DNA of 64,000 nucleotides from positions 8,228,839 to 8,292,838 of the forward strand of contig CM119270.1 in assembly GCA_051294375.1 (NCBI GenBank). The letters run 5' to 3'. Positions 48,436 to 61,284 of this stretch are shown one piece after another (position 1 is the stretch's first letter; each line of letters starts with the position of its first letter). The notes beneath the pieces are model-generated. The model did no database searches. It was not told where the DNA came from and saw nothing but the letters and a program-made list of their open reading frames with translations. The DNA is from Paraspadella gotoi. Lineage: Eukaryota > Chaetognatha. The translations under genes and the position numbers were made by a program.

Positions 48436-49285
48436 TAAAATGCTGGGGAAAGATGGATGGAGTGCAAATGACAGATTGGCGATATCGGTAAGACCCTGGG
48501 TTTCGAAATCGAAAAGATATTTCCAAATATGTTACATACGGTTTTCGATTTTCTAGCCATTAAATACATTAAAATAGATGCCGTTTAATAAGTGCTTTCG
48601 AAATAATGTAATGTTAGTAGATGAAACCTTTTCTGTTATATCATGATATTGTCTCTCCCTATCTTTAACTCTCCCTCACCCCAAACACTTTATAAAGAGG
48701 AGCCGTTGAAAAATAGTGTTGCGACGTGACCGCGGATGCGGCGGCGGCGGCGGCGGCGGCGGCGGAGGCATCGGCCTTTTGAGGACCGCGTCCAACATCG
48801 AATACAGGCCTTCTCTTTATTTTTTCGTCCATGTTAGAATTTGGTAAGTTCGCTATGAATATTAAAGTGTATATGTATAAAAATTATCGACGTACTGTTA
48901 AATCTGTTTCCTCTAACCAATTATCTTTTTTAACAACTTTATCTCTGAAATATATAAATGAAATCTACGTATAATGTCAATGTTAGTTGTCGTCCGTCAA
49001 AGGTCTTGATCGCGTGACGTTTACGTTTTTTTATGACTTACTGGATTCTCTCTCTCCGGTTTCACTTTTGATTTGGCATCGATTCTGCGGTGAAGTCGTC
49101 GTGAACCTCATAAAACTTTTTTGGCCTGTCGGTCGGTCGGTCGGTCCGTCCCTCCGTCTGTCGGTCGAAAGAAGAAGAAGCAAATTCTCTTTCGAAGTGA
49201 AAAGTAGCAACAGGGAAAAGTTAAATGGCCCGGCAGAAGAAAGAACGCGTGAGATGGACCTCGATAACGACAGAGACAGAGACGA

Positions 49286-49310
49286 NNNNNNNNNNNNNNN
49301 NNNNNNNNNN
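49286..49310. other. Assembly gap (25 N)
   Basis: 25 N immediately before duplication copy C. Confidence 0.99.
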
Positions 49311-49339
49311 GAAAGAAGAGAGAGAGAGAGAGAGAGACG

Positions 49340-49380
<41 letters not shown>

Positions 49381-52070
49381 AGATATTGTGGAAAATTAAG
49401 CTGGAACCGGATAGGAAGCTGAGGGAGAGAGAAAGATAAAAAACGGAGAAAAAAATCATTATATATTTTTAGTTTTAAATCACATAAAGTAAAAGAAAAA
49501 AAAAGTCAACCAAGATTTTGATCGTTCGGTGATAGGTCATGAACTCGTCAGACTCCGACCTGATTGGTCGGAGATAATGAGGCGTGAACGGCTGATTTAA
49601 GGTTTACCCTACATAACCGAACTCCTAATGAATCGCGAAATGAACCTTTCCCAAGAAGGAAGTTGGATCGCATTTTCGAACTTACCTAGAAAATCTGGAG
49701 GGAAAGAAGTGGAGAGGAGAGAGAGTGAGAACGAAATGAATGGAGATGCGGGAGAAAAAGAGAAAGCGAAAATTGTCACCATAGAGTCTGTTCTTTCGCA
49801 GGAAATTTTGACATGCTCCCAGAGATTTTAGCAGCCTTTCCATCGAAACACCATCGGCTGTTGGTGTTTGCATAATTTAACTCACTCTCTCTTTTTTCTG
49901 TAGAACATATTCAAAGTTATTCTCTTATTCGCAATGTTCAACTAGAATATATAAACAATAAGATTAAATAGTAACGTTAATAAAAAAAATTGACCTCATC
50001 GTCTTGTTAGCCAAGTCCTTATCTCAGTGAGTAGTCCCTTGTTTCCTCTCATCTGCTGAGGACAAATTCTTAAGGGGACCAAGTGAACAGGGGGGGTAAA
50101 AAGCTGAAAACATAACGTTTGCCCTCTTAACTTAAGCTGGTTCTGATCATATAATTTTTTCTTCTATAATCATTGAGAAAGTAGTTAAAAAAATTCTGAA
50201 TAAAATCAGCGAGCTTAATTTCTTTAAAAAATCGGTAAGAAAGAAATCTTTTTCAAGTTTCAAATTTTTTTTTCCAAAAAAGGGTAAGATCTAATTTTAA
50301 AAGATTTTTCAGCTTTTATCACAAAAATTTATAAGAAAAAAAACTAGGAATGAATCAAAATTTAAGGTATCGACTGATTTTATTTAAACTTTCTTTTCAA
50401 ATGATTCTGTTAATTGGATAAAAATAAAACTCTTTGAAGTAATATAAATATAAAAAGAAGAGAAAGATTCGTTACTTTTGCTAAATTTTTAATTGTTATA
50501 ATTAGGAATCAATATAGTTTAATTATACATTTAAGGGATGAATATGAATATTAATTAATAATTATTACAGTTTTGTTTCTGTAAGAATAGAATTTAGGTT
50601 TGATTTGTCTGCTTTTAAGTAAATATAAAAATATAAAAATATTAGTCTTTGTAAAGCCTTTGTTCAATGAGGCTTAAACCTAAAATTATAGCTTTTGTAC
50701 AGTAAAAAAATAAAAATTGGAATTTAGTAAAGAATACTTTCTAATGCAAAAATAAAATAATGGATTATATAAATATTTAGGTAGGGTCAACTAAATTTTT
50801 TTTCATAATTATTAAATTTTTGTTTCCGCTACAATAAGAGATAGGAATTTTTTGCCACTTTCCCGTGCAAAGAAAAATTAATGACTATCACCATTCAAAT
50901 TCCTTTGATGATAGACCCTTAAGCTTATGATATCATTTTTATCACTGGGTCCCCTTAAGTCCAAGAAATCCAAGAAAATTGGAAGACCTAGAACGAAAGG
51001 GAGAGAAGGAGAGGAGAGAGAGAGAGAGAGAGAGAGGGCGAAAAAGGAAAGGAGACAGGGAGAGAAATCTATCGTTAATTTATCTTCGACCAAGGGACGT
51101 TTCTTCCTTTATTTTTGCGGAAAATATTCTGTAATACGAACTACGTTACTTTATAAAACATGTATAGAGAGCGGCGCCGAGAACCAAAATGACGGTGAGA
51201 GAAAGCGGAAAAGAGGAGAGAGAGGAGAGAGCGAGAAGAGAGAGAGAGAGAGAGAGGGGGGGAGAGAGAGACTCATTACCTCTCATTCATCAAAAAAGTT
51301 GAAACGTGGAACGAAATGGCCAAAACACGGAGGAACCATTAAGTCCGATATCGCAGGAGCGAGTTCCCTACCATTACTTCACATTACATATCACGTGTAT
51401 AATCTACATTTTCCGATAATTATCTTTTGCACAGTTTTTTGCCTATTTTTAGTTATATTTTTTGTATCTAAGCTTCGCTAAAATGATGTTGAGCATTGTA
51501 GAAACACGAGAGCATTTTCTCTCATTTAATCTTTAATTTTAATGATAGATTAAAGATAGAAATATACTTTATCTTAAACTTTAACACTCTTATAAGCAGA
51601 GAATTTCTAATACCTATTTAAATTCAATACTTAAACTCATCCACTGTAGCCATCATGGTAAATATATCAATGCGCTAAAAAAAATAACATTCGATGCGAT
51701 TCCGTTTTCGAGAAGATTTATTTTCAACGACGTCGCTTGTAAAACTTTAAAAGATACGTCCCTCTACTTTTCGTTTACCCGAGTTCTTTCACCTTAGTTG
51801 AGTTGCGCGGCTTTTTTCTATTCGGCGCGACTTTTTAATTTCATTTCGTTCACTTTGAATTATTTTTCGAATCGAGACGGTGGCAGAAACGCAGATCCGA
51901 CGAAAAAAGGAAGACGCTCTACCGTGCAATCTGGATAAACGAGGTTTTTATCTATGAAGAGGAACCCTTACGACAATCAATAACCGATAAAATTCTAATT
52001 AATTATTTCGCCAAACATTCTCGTCAGGCATTACCGAAGAAGAGCGCGAGAAAAACCGTCGGTAGAAATT

Positions 52071-52383
52071 ATGATTCTCAGTCACTCTTCATCGGGTCGT
52101 TGTGCCTGATCGCGAGTGTGCAAAGCAGCGCCTCTGGAGGTGGGTAGTGAGCGGTGCCAGTAAGAAAGTAGTGAGGAGGATCTGGCAGCGGAGGTGGCGC
52201 GGAAAGTAGCAAAAAAAGTGGAGGTGGAGCCCAAAGTGGCGGTGGTGGAGGAGGGGGAGGTGGCGCCGGCCTTAACTGCTTTCACGCAGGAAAGTCCGAT
52301 GAGCTCAAACAAAAAATTGTCAATCGGAAGTGAAAGGGAATTGCGCGACGTGTCTCCCTCGCCGTAATCCAAGCCCCTCACGT

Positions 52384-52420
<37 letters not shown>

Positions 52421-52910
52421 GATAGAGAGGAGAGACAGAGAGAGAGAGAGAGATAGGGCTCACGCCCATCGCTTTCCTGGCTTTTCCCAGGTCCTCATCT
52501 ACGCCCCGAGTGTTGAATCGTCATACATGGATACCGGCGCGGCTCGGAACCAGAAGGCGAAAACTTTGCCCGAACTTTTTAAGTTGAGCTTCAGCGTGGG
52601 GGGAACTAATTTCAAGGCGGAGGAAATCAAGAGCGTCCATCAGGGTGTGCAAGGAGAACCTCTGCAACAAGCCCAAGCACGTCAAGAGAGTTCTTCGATT
52701 CAAGGGGGTGAGTTGTGTTGGCCAAAAGGCGGAGCGGAAGCACAAGAAGAAAATTTACACTTACAATTTGCATTACAATTTTTTCGTCTCAAGTCTAAAT
52801 ACTATAGTATTTTTTATTATTTATTTTATTTTCTTACTACAGATATTGACTAACCTTGTTTTCTACAATGCGATGCCCTAGTAGCGCAGCGCAACGTGTT
52901 ATATCTGTTC

Positions 52911-52970
<60 letters not shown>

Positions 52971-53217
52971 CTCTCTCCCCCAGAAACCGATGGACGTGAA
53001 AAAACCCGAAAGCGCATCACTGCTACTCTTTTTCACCAAAGTCTTCAAGGAGGACGAGAACATCGCGTTCACTACGGTTATCGTGGAATGTCCCCCGGAC
53101 GCCGTCGGCCCTGGAACCAAAAAGTTCAAAACAGCAGTGCATCCTCATCACCCTGGAGTACGACTTCACCTCCTTCCAGGCCGGATGCTACCCGTCGGAA
53201 CCGTCAACGAGACTCAG
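52071..53217 (+). pseudogene. Damaged duplicate of Ly6-type gene exons 1-3
   Basis: Counterparts of exons 1 (52071-52378), 2 (52491-52707) and 3 (52984-53217) of the intact gene at 56076. A base lost in the signal peptide (CACTCTTC for CACCTCTTC) breaks the frame at once, and further indels disrupt the Gly/Ser spacer and the Cys-containing exons. There is no copy of exon 4. As with the SoxC duplicate, differences are mainly small indels, so this may be poorly corrected sequence of the same locus. Confidence 0.8.
52915..52970. repeat. (CT)n microsatellite in intron 2 of the damaged Ly6 copy
   Basis: About 28 CT units directly before the exon 3 acceptor; copy D has the same at about 56893-56935. 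It doubles as a polypyrimidine tract for the splice site. Confidence 0.93.
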
Positions 53218-53274
53218 GTATCAAAGGGGAAAGGGAGAGGGGGGGGAGGAGAGGGACTAAATTTATTCTCTTCC

Positions 53275-53309
<35 letters not shown>

Positions 53310-53312
<3 letters not shown>

Positions 53313-55219
53313 ATTGTGGAAACTTAAGCTGGAACCGGGATAGGAAGCTGAGGGAGAGAGAAAGATAAAAATACGGAGAAAAAAATCATAATATATTTTT
53401 AGTTTTAAATCACATAAAGTAAAAAGAAAAAAAAAGTCAACCAAGATTTTGATCGTTCGGTGATAGGTCATGAACTCGTCAGACTCCGACCTGATTGGTC
53501 GGAGATAATGAGGCGTGAACGGCTGATTTAAGGTTTACCCTACATAACCGAACTCCTAATGAATCGCGAAATGAACCTTTCCCAAGAAGGAAGTTGGAAT
53601 CGCATTTCGAACTTACCTAGAAAATCTGGAGGGAAAGAAGTGGGAGAGGAGAGAGAGTGAGAACGAAATGAATGGAGATGGGAGAAAAAGAGAAAGCGAA
53701 AATTGTCACCATAGAGTCTGTTCTTTCGCAGGAAATTTTGACATGCTCCCGAGATTTTAGCAGCCTTTCCATCGAAACACCATCGGCTGTTGGTGTTTGC
53801 ATAATTTAACTCACTCTCTCTTTTTTCTGTAGAACATATTCAAAGTTATTCTCTTATTCGCAATGTTCAACTAGAATATATAAACAATAAGATTAAATAG
53901 TACAATCGTAATAAAAAAAATTGACCTCATCGTCTTGTTAGCCAAGTCCTTATCTCAGTGAGTAGTCCCTTGTTTCCTCTCATCTGCTGAGGACAAATTC
54001 TTAAGGGGACCAAGTGAACAGGGGGGGTAAAAAAGCTGTTTTAAAAACATAACGTTTGACCCTTTAACTTAAGCTGGTTCTGATCATATAATTTTTTTCT
54101 TCTATAATCATTTGAGAAAGTAGTTAAAAAATTCGATAAAATCAGCGAGCTTAATTTCTTTAAAAAATCGGTAAGAAGAAATCTTTTTCAAGTTCAAATT
54201 TTTTTTTCCAAAAAAGGGTAAGATCTAATTTTAAAAAGATTTTCAGCTTTTATCACAAAAATTTATAAGAAAAAAAAACTAGGAATGAATCAAAATTTAA
54301 GGTATCGACTGATTTTATTTAAACTTTCTTTTCAAATGATTCTGTTAATTGGAAAAAATAAAACTCTTTGAAGTAATATAAATATAAAAAGAAGAGAAAG
54401 ATTCTGTACTTTTGCTAAAATTTTTAATTGTTATAATTAGGAATCAATATAGTTTAATTATACATTTAAGGGATGAATATGAATATTAATTAATAATTAT
54501 TACAGTTTTGTTTCTGTAAGAATAGAATTTAGGTTTGATTTGTCTGCTTTTAAGTAAATATAAAAATATAAAAATATTAGTCTGTTTAAAGCCTTTGTTC
54601 AATGAGGCTTAAACCTAAAATTATAGCTTTTGTACAGTAAAAAATAAAAATTGGAATTTAGTAAAGAATACTTTCTAATGCAAAAATAAAATAATGGATT
54701 ATATAAATATTTAGGTAGGGTCAAACCTAAATTTTTTTCATAATTATTAAATTTTTGTTTCCGCTACAATAAGAGATAGGAATTTTTTGCCACTTTCCCG
54801 TGCAAAGAAAAATTAATGACTATCACCATTCAAATTCCTTTGTGATAGACCTTAAGCTTATGATATCATTTTTATCACTGGGTCCCCTTAAGTCCAAGAA
54901 ATCCAAGAAAATTGGAAGACCTAGAACGAAAGGGAGAGAGAGAGAGGGAGAGAGAGAGAGAGAGAGAGAGGGCGAAAAAGGAAAGGAGACAGGGAGAGAA
55001 ATCTATCGTTAATTATCTTCGACCAAGGACGTTTTCTTCCTTTATTTTTGCGGAAAATATTCTGTAATACGAACTACGTTACTTTATAAACATGATANNN
55101 NNNNNNNNNNNNNNNNNNNNNNNNNNNNNNNNNNNNNNNNNNNNNNNNNNNNNNNCTACGTTACTTTATAAACATGATAGAGAGCGCGCGCGAGAACCAA
55201 AATGACGGTGAGAGAAAGC

Positions 55220-55267
<48 letters not shown>

Positions 55268-56075
55268 AGAGAGAGAGACTCATTACCTCTCATTCATCAA
55301 AAAAGTGAAACGTGGGAACGAAATGGCCAAAACACGGAGGAACCATTAGTCCGATATCGCAGGAGCGAGTTCCCTACCATTACTTCACATTACATATCAC
55401 GTGTATAATCTACATTTTCCGATAATTATCTTTGCACAGTTTTTTGCCTATTTTTAGTTATATTTTTTGTATCTAAGCTTCGCTAAAATGATGTTGAGCA
55501 TTGGAAACACGAGAGCATTTTATCGCTAATTTAATCTTTAATTTTTAATGATAGATTAAAGATAGAAATATACTTTATCTTAAACTTTAACACTCTTATA
55601 AGCGAGAATTTCTAATACCTATTTAAATTCAATACTAAACTCATCCACTGTAGCCAATCATGGTAAATATATCAATGCGCTAAAAAAAATAACATTCGAT
55701 GCGATTCCGTTTTCGAGAAGATTTATTTTCAACGACGTCGCTTGAATAAACTTTAAAAGATACGTCCCTCTACTTTTTCGTTTTACCCGAGTTCTTCACC
55801 TTAGTTGAGTTGCGCGGCTTTTTCTATTCGGCGCGACTTTTTAATTTCATTTCGTTCACTTTGAATTATTTTTCGAATCGAGACGGTGGCAGAAACGCAG
55901 ATCCGACGAAAAAGGAAAGACGCTCTACCGTGCAATCTGGATAAAACGAGGTTTTTATCTATGAAGAGGAACCCTTACGACAATCAATAACCGATAAAAT
56001 TCTAATTAATTATTTCGCCAAACATTCTCGTCAGGATACCGTAGAAGAGCGCGAGAAAAACCGTCGGTAGAAATT
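53310..56075. other. Upstream region of the Ly6-type gene
   Basis: AT-rich with short AG tracts at 54935-54972 and 55226-55256. No exon recognised; the first ATG of the gene is at 56076. Confidence 0.5.
55098..55155. other. Assembly gap (58 N) flanked by a repeated end sequence
   Basis: The 24 bases before the gap (CTACGTTACTTT... ATGATA) are repeated directly after it, and copy C shows this sequence once with no gap. The gap is therefore probably false. Confidence 0.97.
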
Positions 56076-56386
56076 ATGATTCTCAGTCACCTCTTCATCG
56101 GGTCGTTGTGCCTGATCGCGAGTGTGCAAAGCAGCGCCTCTGGAGGTGGGAGTGGAAGCGGTGCCAGTAAGAAAGCTAGTGGAGGAGGATCTGGCAGCGG
56201 AGGTGGCGGAAGTAGCAAAAAAAGTGGAGGTGGAGCCAAAAGTGGCGGTGGTGGAGGAGGGGGAGGTGGCGCCGGCCTTAACTGCTTTCACGCAGGAAAG
56301 TCCGAGGAGCTCAAACAAAAAATGATCATCGGAGTGAAAGGGAATTGCGCGACGTGCTCCCTCGCCGTAATCCAAGCCCCTCACGT

Positions 56387-56451
<65 letters not shown>

Positions 56452-56889
56452 GGCTCACGCCCATCGCTTTCCTGGCTTTTCCCAGGTCCTCATCTACGCC
56501 CCCGAGTGTGAATCGTCAGACATGGATACGGCGGCGGCGGAACAGAAGGCGAAAACTTTGCCCGAACTTTTTAAGTTGAGCTTCAGCGTGGGGGGACTCA
56601 ATTTCAAGGCGGAGGAAATCAAAGCGTCCATCAGGGTGTGCAAGGAGAACCTCTGCAACAAGCCCAAGCACGTCAAGAGAGGTTCTTCGATCAAGGGGGT
56701 GAGTGTGTTGGCCAAAAGCGGAGGGAAGCAACAAGAAGAAAATTTACACTTACAATTTGCATTACATTTTTCGTCTCAAGTCTAAATACTATAGTATTTT
56801 TTATTATTTATTTTATTTCTTACTACAAGATATTGACTAACCTTGTTTTCTACAATGCGATGCCCTAGAAGCGCACGTGTTATATCTGT

Positions 56890-56935
<46 letters not shown>

Positions 56936-57950
56936 CTCTCTCCCCCAGAAACCGATGGACGTGAAAAACCCGAAAGCGCATCACTGCTACTCTTTTTTCA
57001 CCAAAGTCTTCAAGGAGGGAGCGAACATCGGTCACTACGGTATCGTGGAATGTCCCCCGGACGCCGTCGGCCCTGGGAACAAAAAGTTCAAACAGCAGTG
57101 CATCCTCATCACCCTGGAGTACGACTTCACCTCCTTCCAGGCCGGATGCTATCCCGTCGGAACCGTCAACGAGACTCAGGTATCAAAGGGGAAAGGGGGG
57201 AGGGGGGGGGGAGGAGAGGGACTAATTTTCAACGCGATGGGGCGCTGGGCACCGTCGGGATAGAGGCGGGAATCGAACCCGAGACCCACCGTCGATAATC
57301 GATGATATTGGCGCCATGGCTGCCAATACGAGAGGCAAAATCGGAAAGTGAACGAAAGGCAGGATAAAAAGAGAATGTAAAGTAGTCGGAAACGAACCAA
57401 TCGGTTATTTTTTTTTATTCGCATATATCAGAGGCAAGATAGCTTATTTATTAAATGAATGTATAATGTTTATATTTGTTGTACCAATTTCATTTCATAT
57501 AATAATTTTTTTTTCCTTGTTATATTAAACCCCGGTTTGGTTTGGTTAATGGTATTTAGGGTTGGGGGTGTTTAGGGTGAGGTAGTTAAGTTTAGGACTA
57601 GTTAAGGTTACTAATTGCGGTAAAGGGCGGTTTGGGTAATATATTTCAAAACCATTGTTTTTTCATCGCAGATCAAAGCGATCGCTCAAAGGAATCACCG
57701 CAAGGGAATGGAGAAGCTGACCGTGGTGGTGAAGCCTTGCACCGAGGATCTCTGCAACGGAGTTCCTTACGAAGAGGAGAAGACGCAAAACGTCAAAGGC
57801 AGCGGCGGTCCCAGCCTCAGCAGCGGCGGAAGCGGAGGGAGCGGCGGGAGCGGCGCTCCGCCCGGCGCCAAAACGACTACGCCAGGCGGGTGGCGGCATC
57901 TCTGCATCTCCGCCCTTTTGTTGGCATTGCTGACGGCCGCGATGAACTGA
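56076..57950 (+). CDS. GPI-type two-domain Ly6/uPAR (three-finger) protein, 343 aa
   Basis: Four exons in phase: 56076-56384, 56486-56698, 56949-57179, 57672-57950. Exon 1: signal peptide MILSHLFIGSLCLIASVQSS, then a ~45-residue Gly/Ser/Lys-rich spacer and the first Cys (GLNCFHAG). Exon 2 ends domain 1 with VCKENLCNKP; domain 2 runs from HHCYSFFTKVF in exon 3 through ECPPDAV, QQCILI and AGCYPVG to VKPCTEDLCNG in exon 4. The CxxxLCN endings are the signature of Ly6/uPAR three-finger domains. A second Gly/Ser spacer follows, then WRHLCISALLLALLTAAMN, a hydrophobic tail typical of GPI anchoring. Expected at the cell surface; ligand unknown. Intron 3 carries a tRNA-derived SINE. The only intact copy; exons 1-3 recur damaged upstream. 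Confidence 0.87.
56395..56448. repeat. (AG)n in Ly6 intron 1
   Basis: AG repeat starting 10 bases after the exon 1 donor; fills most of a 101-base intron. Confidence 0.93.
57233..57345 (-). mobile_element. tRNA-derived SINE, third family
   Basis: The minus strand has an exact B-box core GGTTCGATTCC in a CGGG/CCCG stem, preceded by GGCAGCCATGGCGCCAATA. Not the same sequence as the other two SINE families. In intron 3 of the Ly6 gene. Too long and unpaired at the ends to be a functional tRNA. Confidence 0.6.
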
Positions 57951-57959
57951 GAGAAAAAG

Positions 57960-57962
<3 letters not shown>

Positions 57963-58025
<63 letters not shown>
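57963..58025. repeat. (AG)n microsatellite
   Basis: About 31 units, starting 12 bases after the Ly6 stop codon, so probably in the 3' untranslated region. Confidence 0.96.
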
Positions 58026-58028
<3 letters not shown>

Positions 58029-58587
58029 CGAGAGCGATTGAGCGATAGAGAGAGAAGGAGCGATAGTCGCCGAGTGTTTTTTTTTTTAAATTGTGATAAA
58101 AAATGACGCAGTTAGTTTTCGTCTTTCGCGTTCGAAAACCCGTGAAAATAAGCAACAAAACAAAACAATTTGAGTTGAACAATTCTTTCCGAATTTCTTG
58201 AATGCGGAGTTGTGTTTGATTATGCCCAAAAAATTATTAAAATTTTCGTAGCCATGCAAAAGCAAATAATTTTTTTAGTGGTTGTTATAGAAATTCTAGG
58301 ATATTTAATTAATATTTATTAATAGTTATTTTTTTTAGATGAGTCTTTCCTTTGGTGATTTCTCTATGTCTAGACCGACATACGTACTAAAATATAATTT
58401 CCTATTCATATATTTCATATACTCTATAAGCAAGATACATCTGTTGAGTGACCAACCTCCTGCCACCTGTAACTGTAAATTACTCGTTCCTAACTCACTC
58501 TGCACCCCAACTGCTTCGTCTCACCACTCTTCACTCTTCGCCCACTTTTACGGTGATAATCATTGCGCGTTCGTGAGGAAGAGTGGA

Positions 58588-58636
<49 letters not shown>

Positions 58637-58975
58637 TTGACCAATGTCCCCGAGATCGCTACAGACGGAAAATTCTCACCTCGACTTTGACGTCGACGAT
58701 GATAAATGCGATGATGATTAAAAAGAAGAAATCGATCAACGGAGCCCATGGAGTCGACAACGACGACGACGACGACGACGATGACAATAATGAGGACAAC
58801 GCCCGCGACGACGTTGGTGACGACAGAAATGACGAAGGCGACGACGACGACGAGAAGGACCACGGCGAAGATGGCTGAGGGAGAGGCCGAGAAGCCGAAG
58901 GAAAAGCTAAATATTAATTGCAAATTGTGAATAGGACAAGGTTGATGAGGAATGAGGACTTGAGTATTACTTTTA
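58026..58975. other. Intergenic spacer with (CGA)n runs
   Basis: AT-rich to 58500, then (CGA)n at 58590-58635 and 58757-58785. The Asp-rich open frame across it is a repeat artefact. Confidence 0.5.
58590..58635. repeat. (CGA)n microsatellite
   Basis: About 15 units. Confidence 0.95.
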
Positions 58976-60411
58976 TAGGAGTCTACGTCGTTCTTAGAAA
59001 TCGAGGAAGACTTTTTCAATGGAGATTTTCGTTAAAACCTGACTACCAAATAATGTTAACGCCCCTGGGAAAAATTAAGGTAAAAAAAAGATGTAAAAAC
59101 ACTCGATTCCGATCCTGTTACATCTGAAGGGCTCACATTTTTTTTCTCTTGACAAATAACCATCATTTTGACATCGAACCATTCGATTCAAATGGACTGG
59201 TCCGCTCGGGAAAATATTTTTGACGCAATTTTTATATATAAAATAAAGGGATTTCTCAACTTCAATACAATGTCAACGCATTTAAGGTATGTTGTCATTT
59301 TACAATAAACTTCGAATTCAGGAATCCGATAGCAATATGTCTGAAGGGCTCTCAAAATTTTTTTATTTAATATGAATACAATCATTGTTAAAGTGAATTA
59401 GTCCATTTTGGTGAAATTTTTATTTAAAGTATGAGTAAAAGAGAGCTAACGATTCGGAATTCTAGAGTTTTCAAGCCGGGAGTCAGATTCGGAAAAAATC
59501 TGATATGGGCGAAAAATCTCCAAAGAAGGGGTGGATTTTCCAAAGATTTTGGTTAATATAGGACTAAGCTCTGATCGAAAAAAGCAGAGGTTTTTTCAAT
59601 ATATTCTTATACCGGCCAAGGTAGAATGATGGCAATATTGTTAATATTAAGTTTCCAAAAAAATCCGACCATAAATATAGAAAATATTAACCAAAATCTT
59701 CGAAAAAAAAACCCCTTCTGGAAGATTTTCGCCATAGAAGATTTTTCCCGAATCTGACTCCCGGTTGAAAACTTAGAATTCCGATCGTTAGCTCCTCTTT
59801 TCTTTTACTTTAAATAAAAATTTCACCAAATTGGACTAATTCACTTTCCCAGCATCGTATCATATCAAAATAACCAAATAAAATGTAAAGAAAAATTTTG
59901 AGAGCCCTTCAGACACATTTTGCCAAAGGATTCCAAAATTAGACGTCATTTGTTGAACAGGAACATACTCAGTCACGTTTATATCGTTTTAAAGGAAAAA
60001 ATCCCTTTCATTTCTATATAAAATCAGAGATAGAAAATTTTTCCGTCCAGAAGCAGTCTATTTGTTCTGGCTTGTTTGATATCAAGATGTTGATGATTTG
60101 ACACAAAGAAAAAAAATGCGAGCCCTTCAGATACAACAGGATCGGAATCAAATGTTTTTAAATCGATATTTTACCCCGAATTTTTACCAGGAGCGTTTAT
60201 ATTGTTTGGTAGTCAGATTTGAACGAAAATCTCCATTGAAAAAGTCTTCCTCGATCTCTAAGAACGACGTAGACTCCTAGTTAATATTTTCTATATTTAT
60301 GGTCGGATTTTTTTGAAACTTAAAAATAGCAATATTGCCATCATTCTACATTTGGCGGTCAAAGAATATATTAAAAAAACCTCTGACTTTTTTCGTCAGA
60401 GCTTAGTCTGG
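58976..60411. mobile_element. Long palindromic (foldback) element with permuted centre copy
   Basis: Left arm 58976-59560 is inverted at 59684-60279 (ends TAGGAGTCTACG / CGTAGACTCCTA), arms of about 590 bp with moderate divergence. The 123-bp centre 59561-59683 recurs inverted directly outside the right arm at 60280-60411, giving the order L-C-L'-C'. No transposase frame. Class unknown. Confidence 0.85.
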
Positions 60412-61284
60412 GGGTGCCAGTCGTTTCAAAACTAGACATATTTTTTATATAAATTTGGTATCGTTGGAAAGAGAATGGCGAAATTAGCCGAAATCCAAAA
60501 TTTCATGTAAATCGGACGACGCGTTCAAAAGTAATCGGCAAAAAAAGACCACGAAAAACGCGGTCGCGAGGGATCAACTCGCGCTATTTAAACCGTTTCC
60601 GTTTTGGATCTACAAAGAAACTACTACGTAGTTCAAATCATTAGAACGCCGAACTTCAGCGTAAGCCTCGAATGCGTGTTTAGGGCCTCATAAGAATTAA
60701 TTTTAACTGCTGAAGCCTCGGACGAAAGAGTAATAACACCCATGTGAACGAAATAAAAGGAAAATAATTTATTTTTTATACAAATTAAGCATAAATAAAC
60801 TAAAAATCTTGAAATAAAAACAGTATAGCAGAAAATTATAGCCAAGAAAAGTTTAAATTTAAGTAAAAAAATGCGCGTAGGAATGGTTGAATTTTGAGCA
60901 CAGGGTTGCACATTTGTGTGATAGTAGAATTGAACAATTACTTTTATAACTATTTCTGTATCGACGGTGGCGAGCGTCGCCGTAGGGGGGAGAGGTCTCA
61001 ACGTACGACGGCCGGGAATAAAAATATCTTGGTTCAAGTTTCCAAAATTCGCGATCGGGAGTCGCGACGACGAATAATTGAAGAAGAGGGAAAAAGGGTT
61101 TCGCCGAGGCAATCAGGGTTATTTTAAATAACGTTTGATGTGACTATTTTGTAATCTTCAGTTGCCTCGTGAGAAAGTTGCGACGTTGTTACGTTGTTTT
61201 AAATCGTTTATATTTGTATAAACCTGAAAGTCTAAATTCGTCGTCTACATTTAATGTAAATAAACATTTAAACAAGTTTGAGCA
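60412..61284. other. Intergenic spacer
   Basis: Includes GC-rich 60540-60590 and 60960-61100 islands in AT-rich DNA. A 159-codon minus-strand open frame at 60633-61112 has no recognisable features. Likely contains the promoter of the next gene. Confidence 0.45.

Larger units (their letters stand above)
49381..53262. repeat. 3.9-kb direct duplication, copy C (error-rich)
   Basis: Collinear with 53310-57230. Carries upstream DNA and exons 1-3 of the Ly6 gene with frameshifts; lacks exon 4. Both ends fall in (AG)n tracts. Confidence 0.95.
53310..57230. repeat. 3.9-kb direct duplication, copy D (intact Ly6 exons 1-3)
   Basis: Clean counterpart of copy C; includes a 58-N gap at 55098. Confidence 0.95.

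Noticed and set aside
57250-57330. Possible functional tRNA gene on the minus strand
   Set aside because: B box is perfect but no 7-bp acceptor stem or standard anticodon arm can be drawn; a SINE head is the better reading.
58339-58878. 179-codon Asp-rich frame
   Set aside because: Driven by (CGA)n repeats; no homologous features.
60633-61112. 159-codon minus-strand frame
   Set aside because: No recognisable domain, no splice or start context, no second line of evidence. Left unannotated, though its length in AT-rich DNA is a little unusual.
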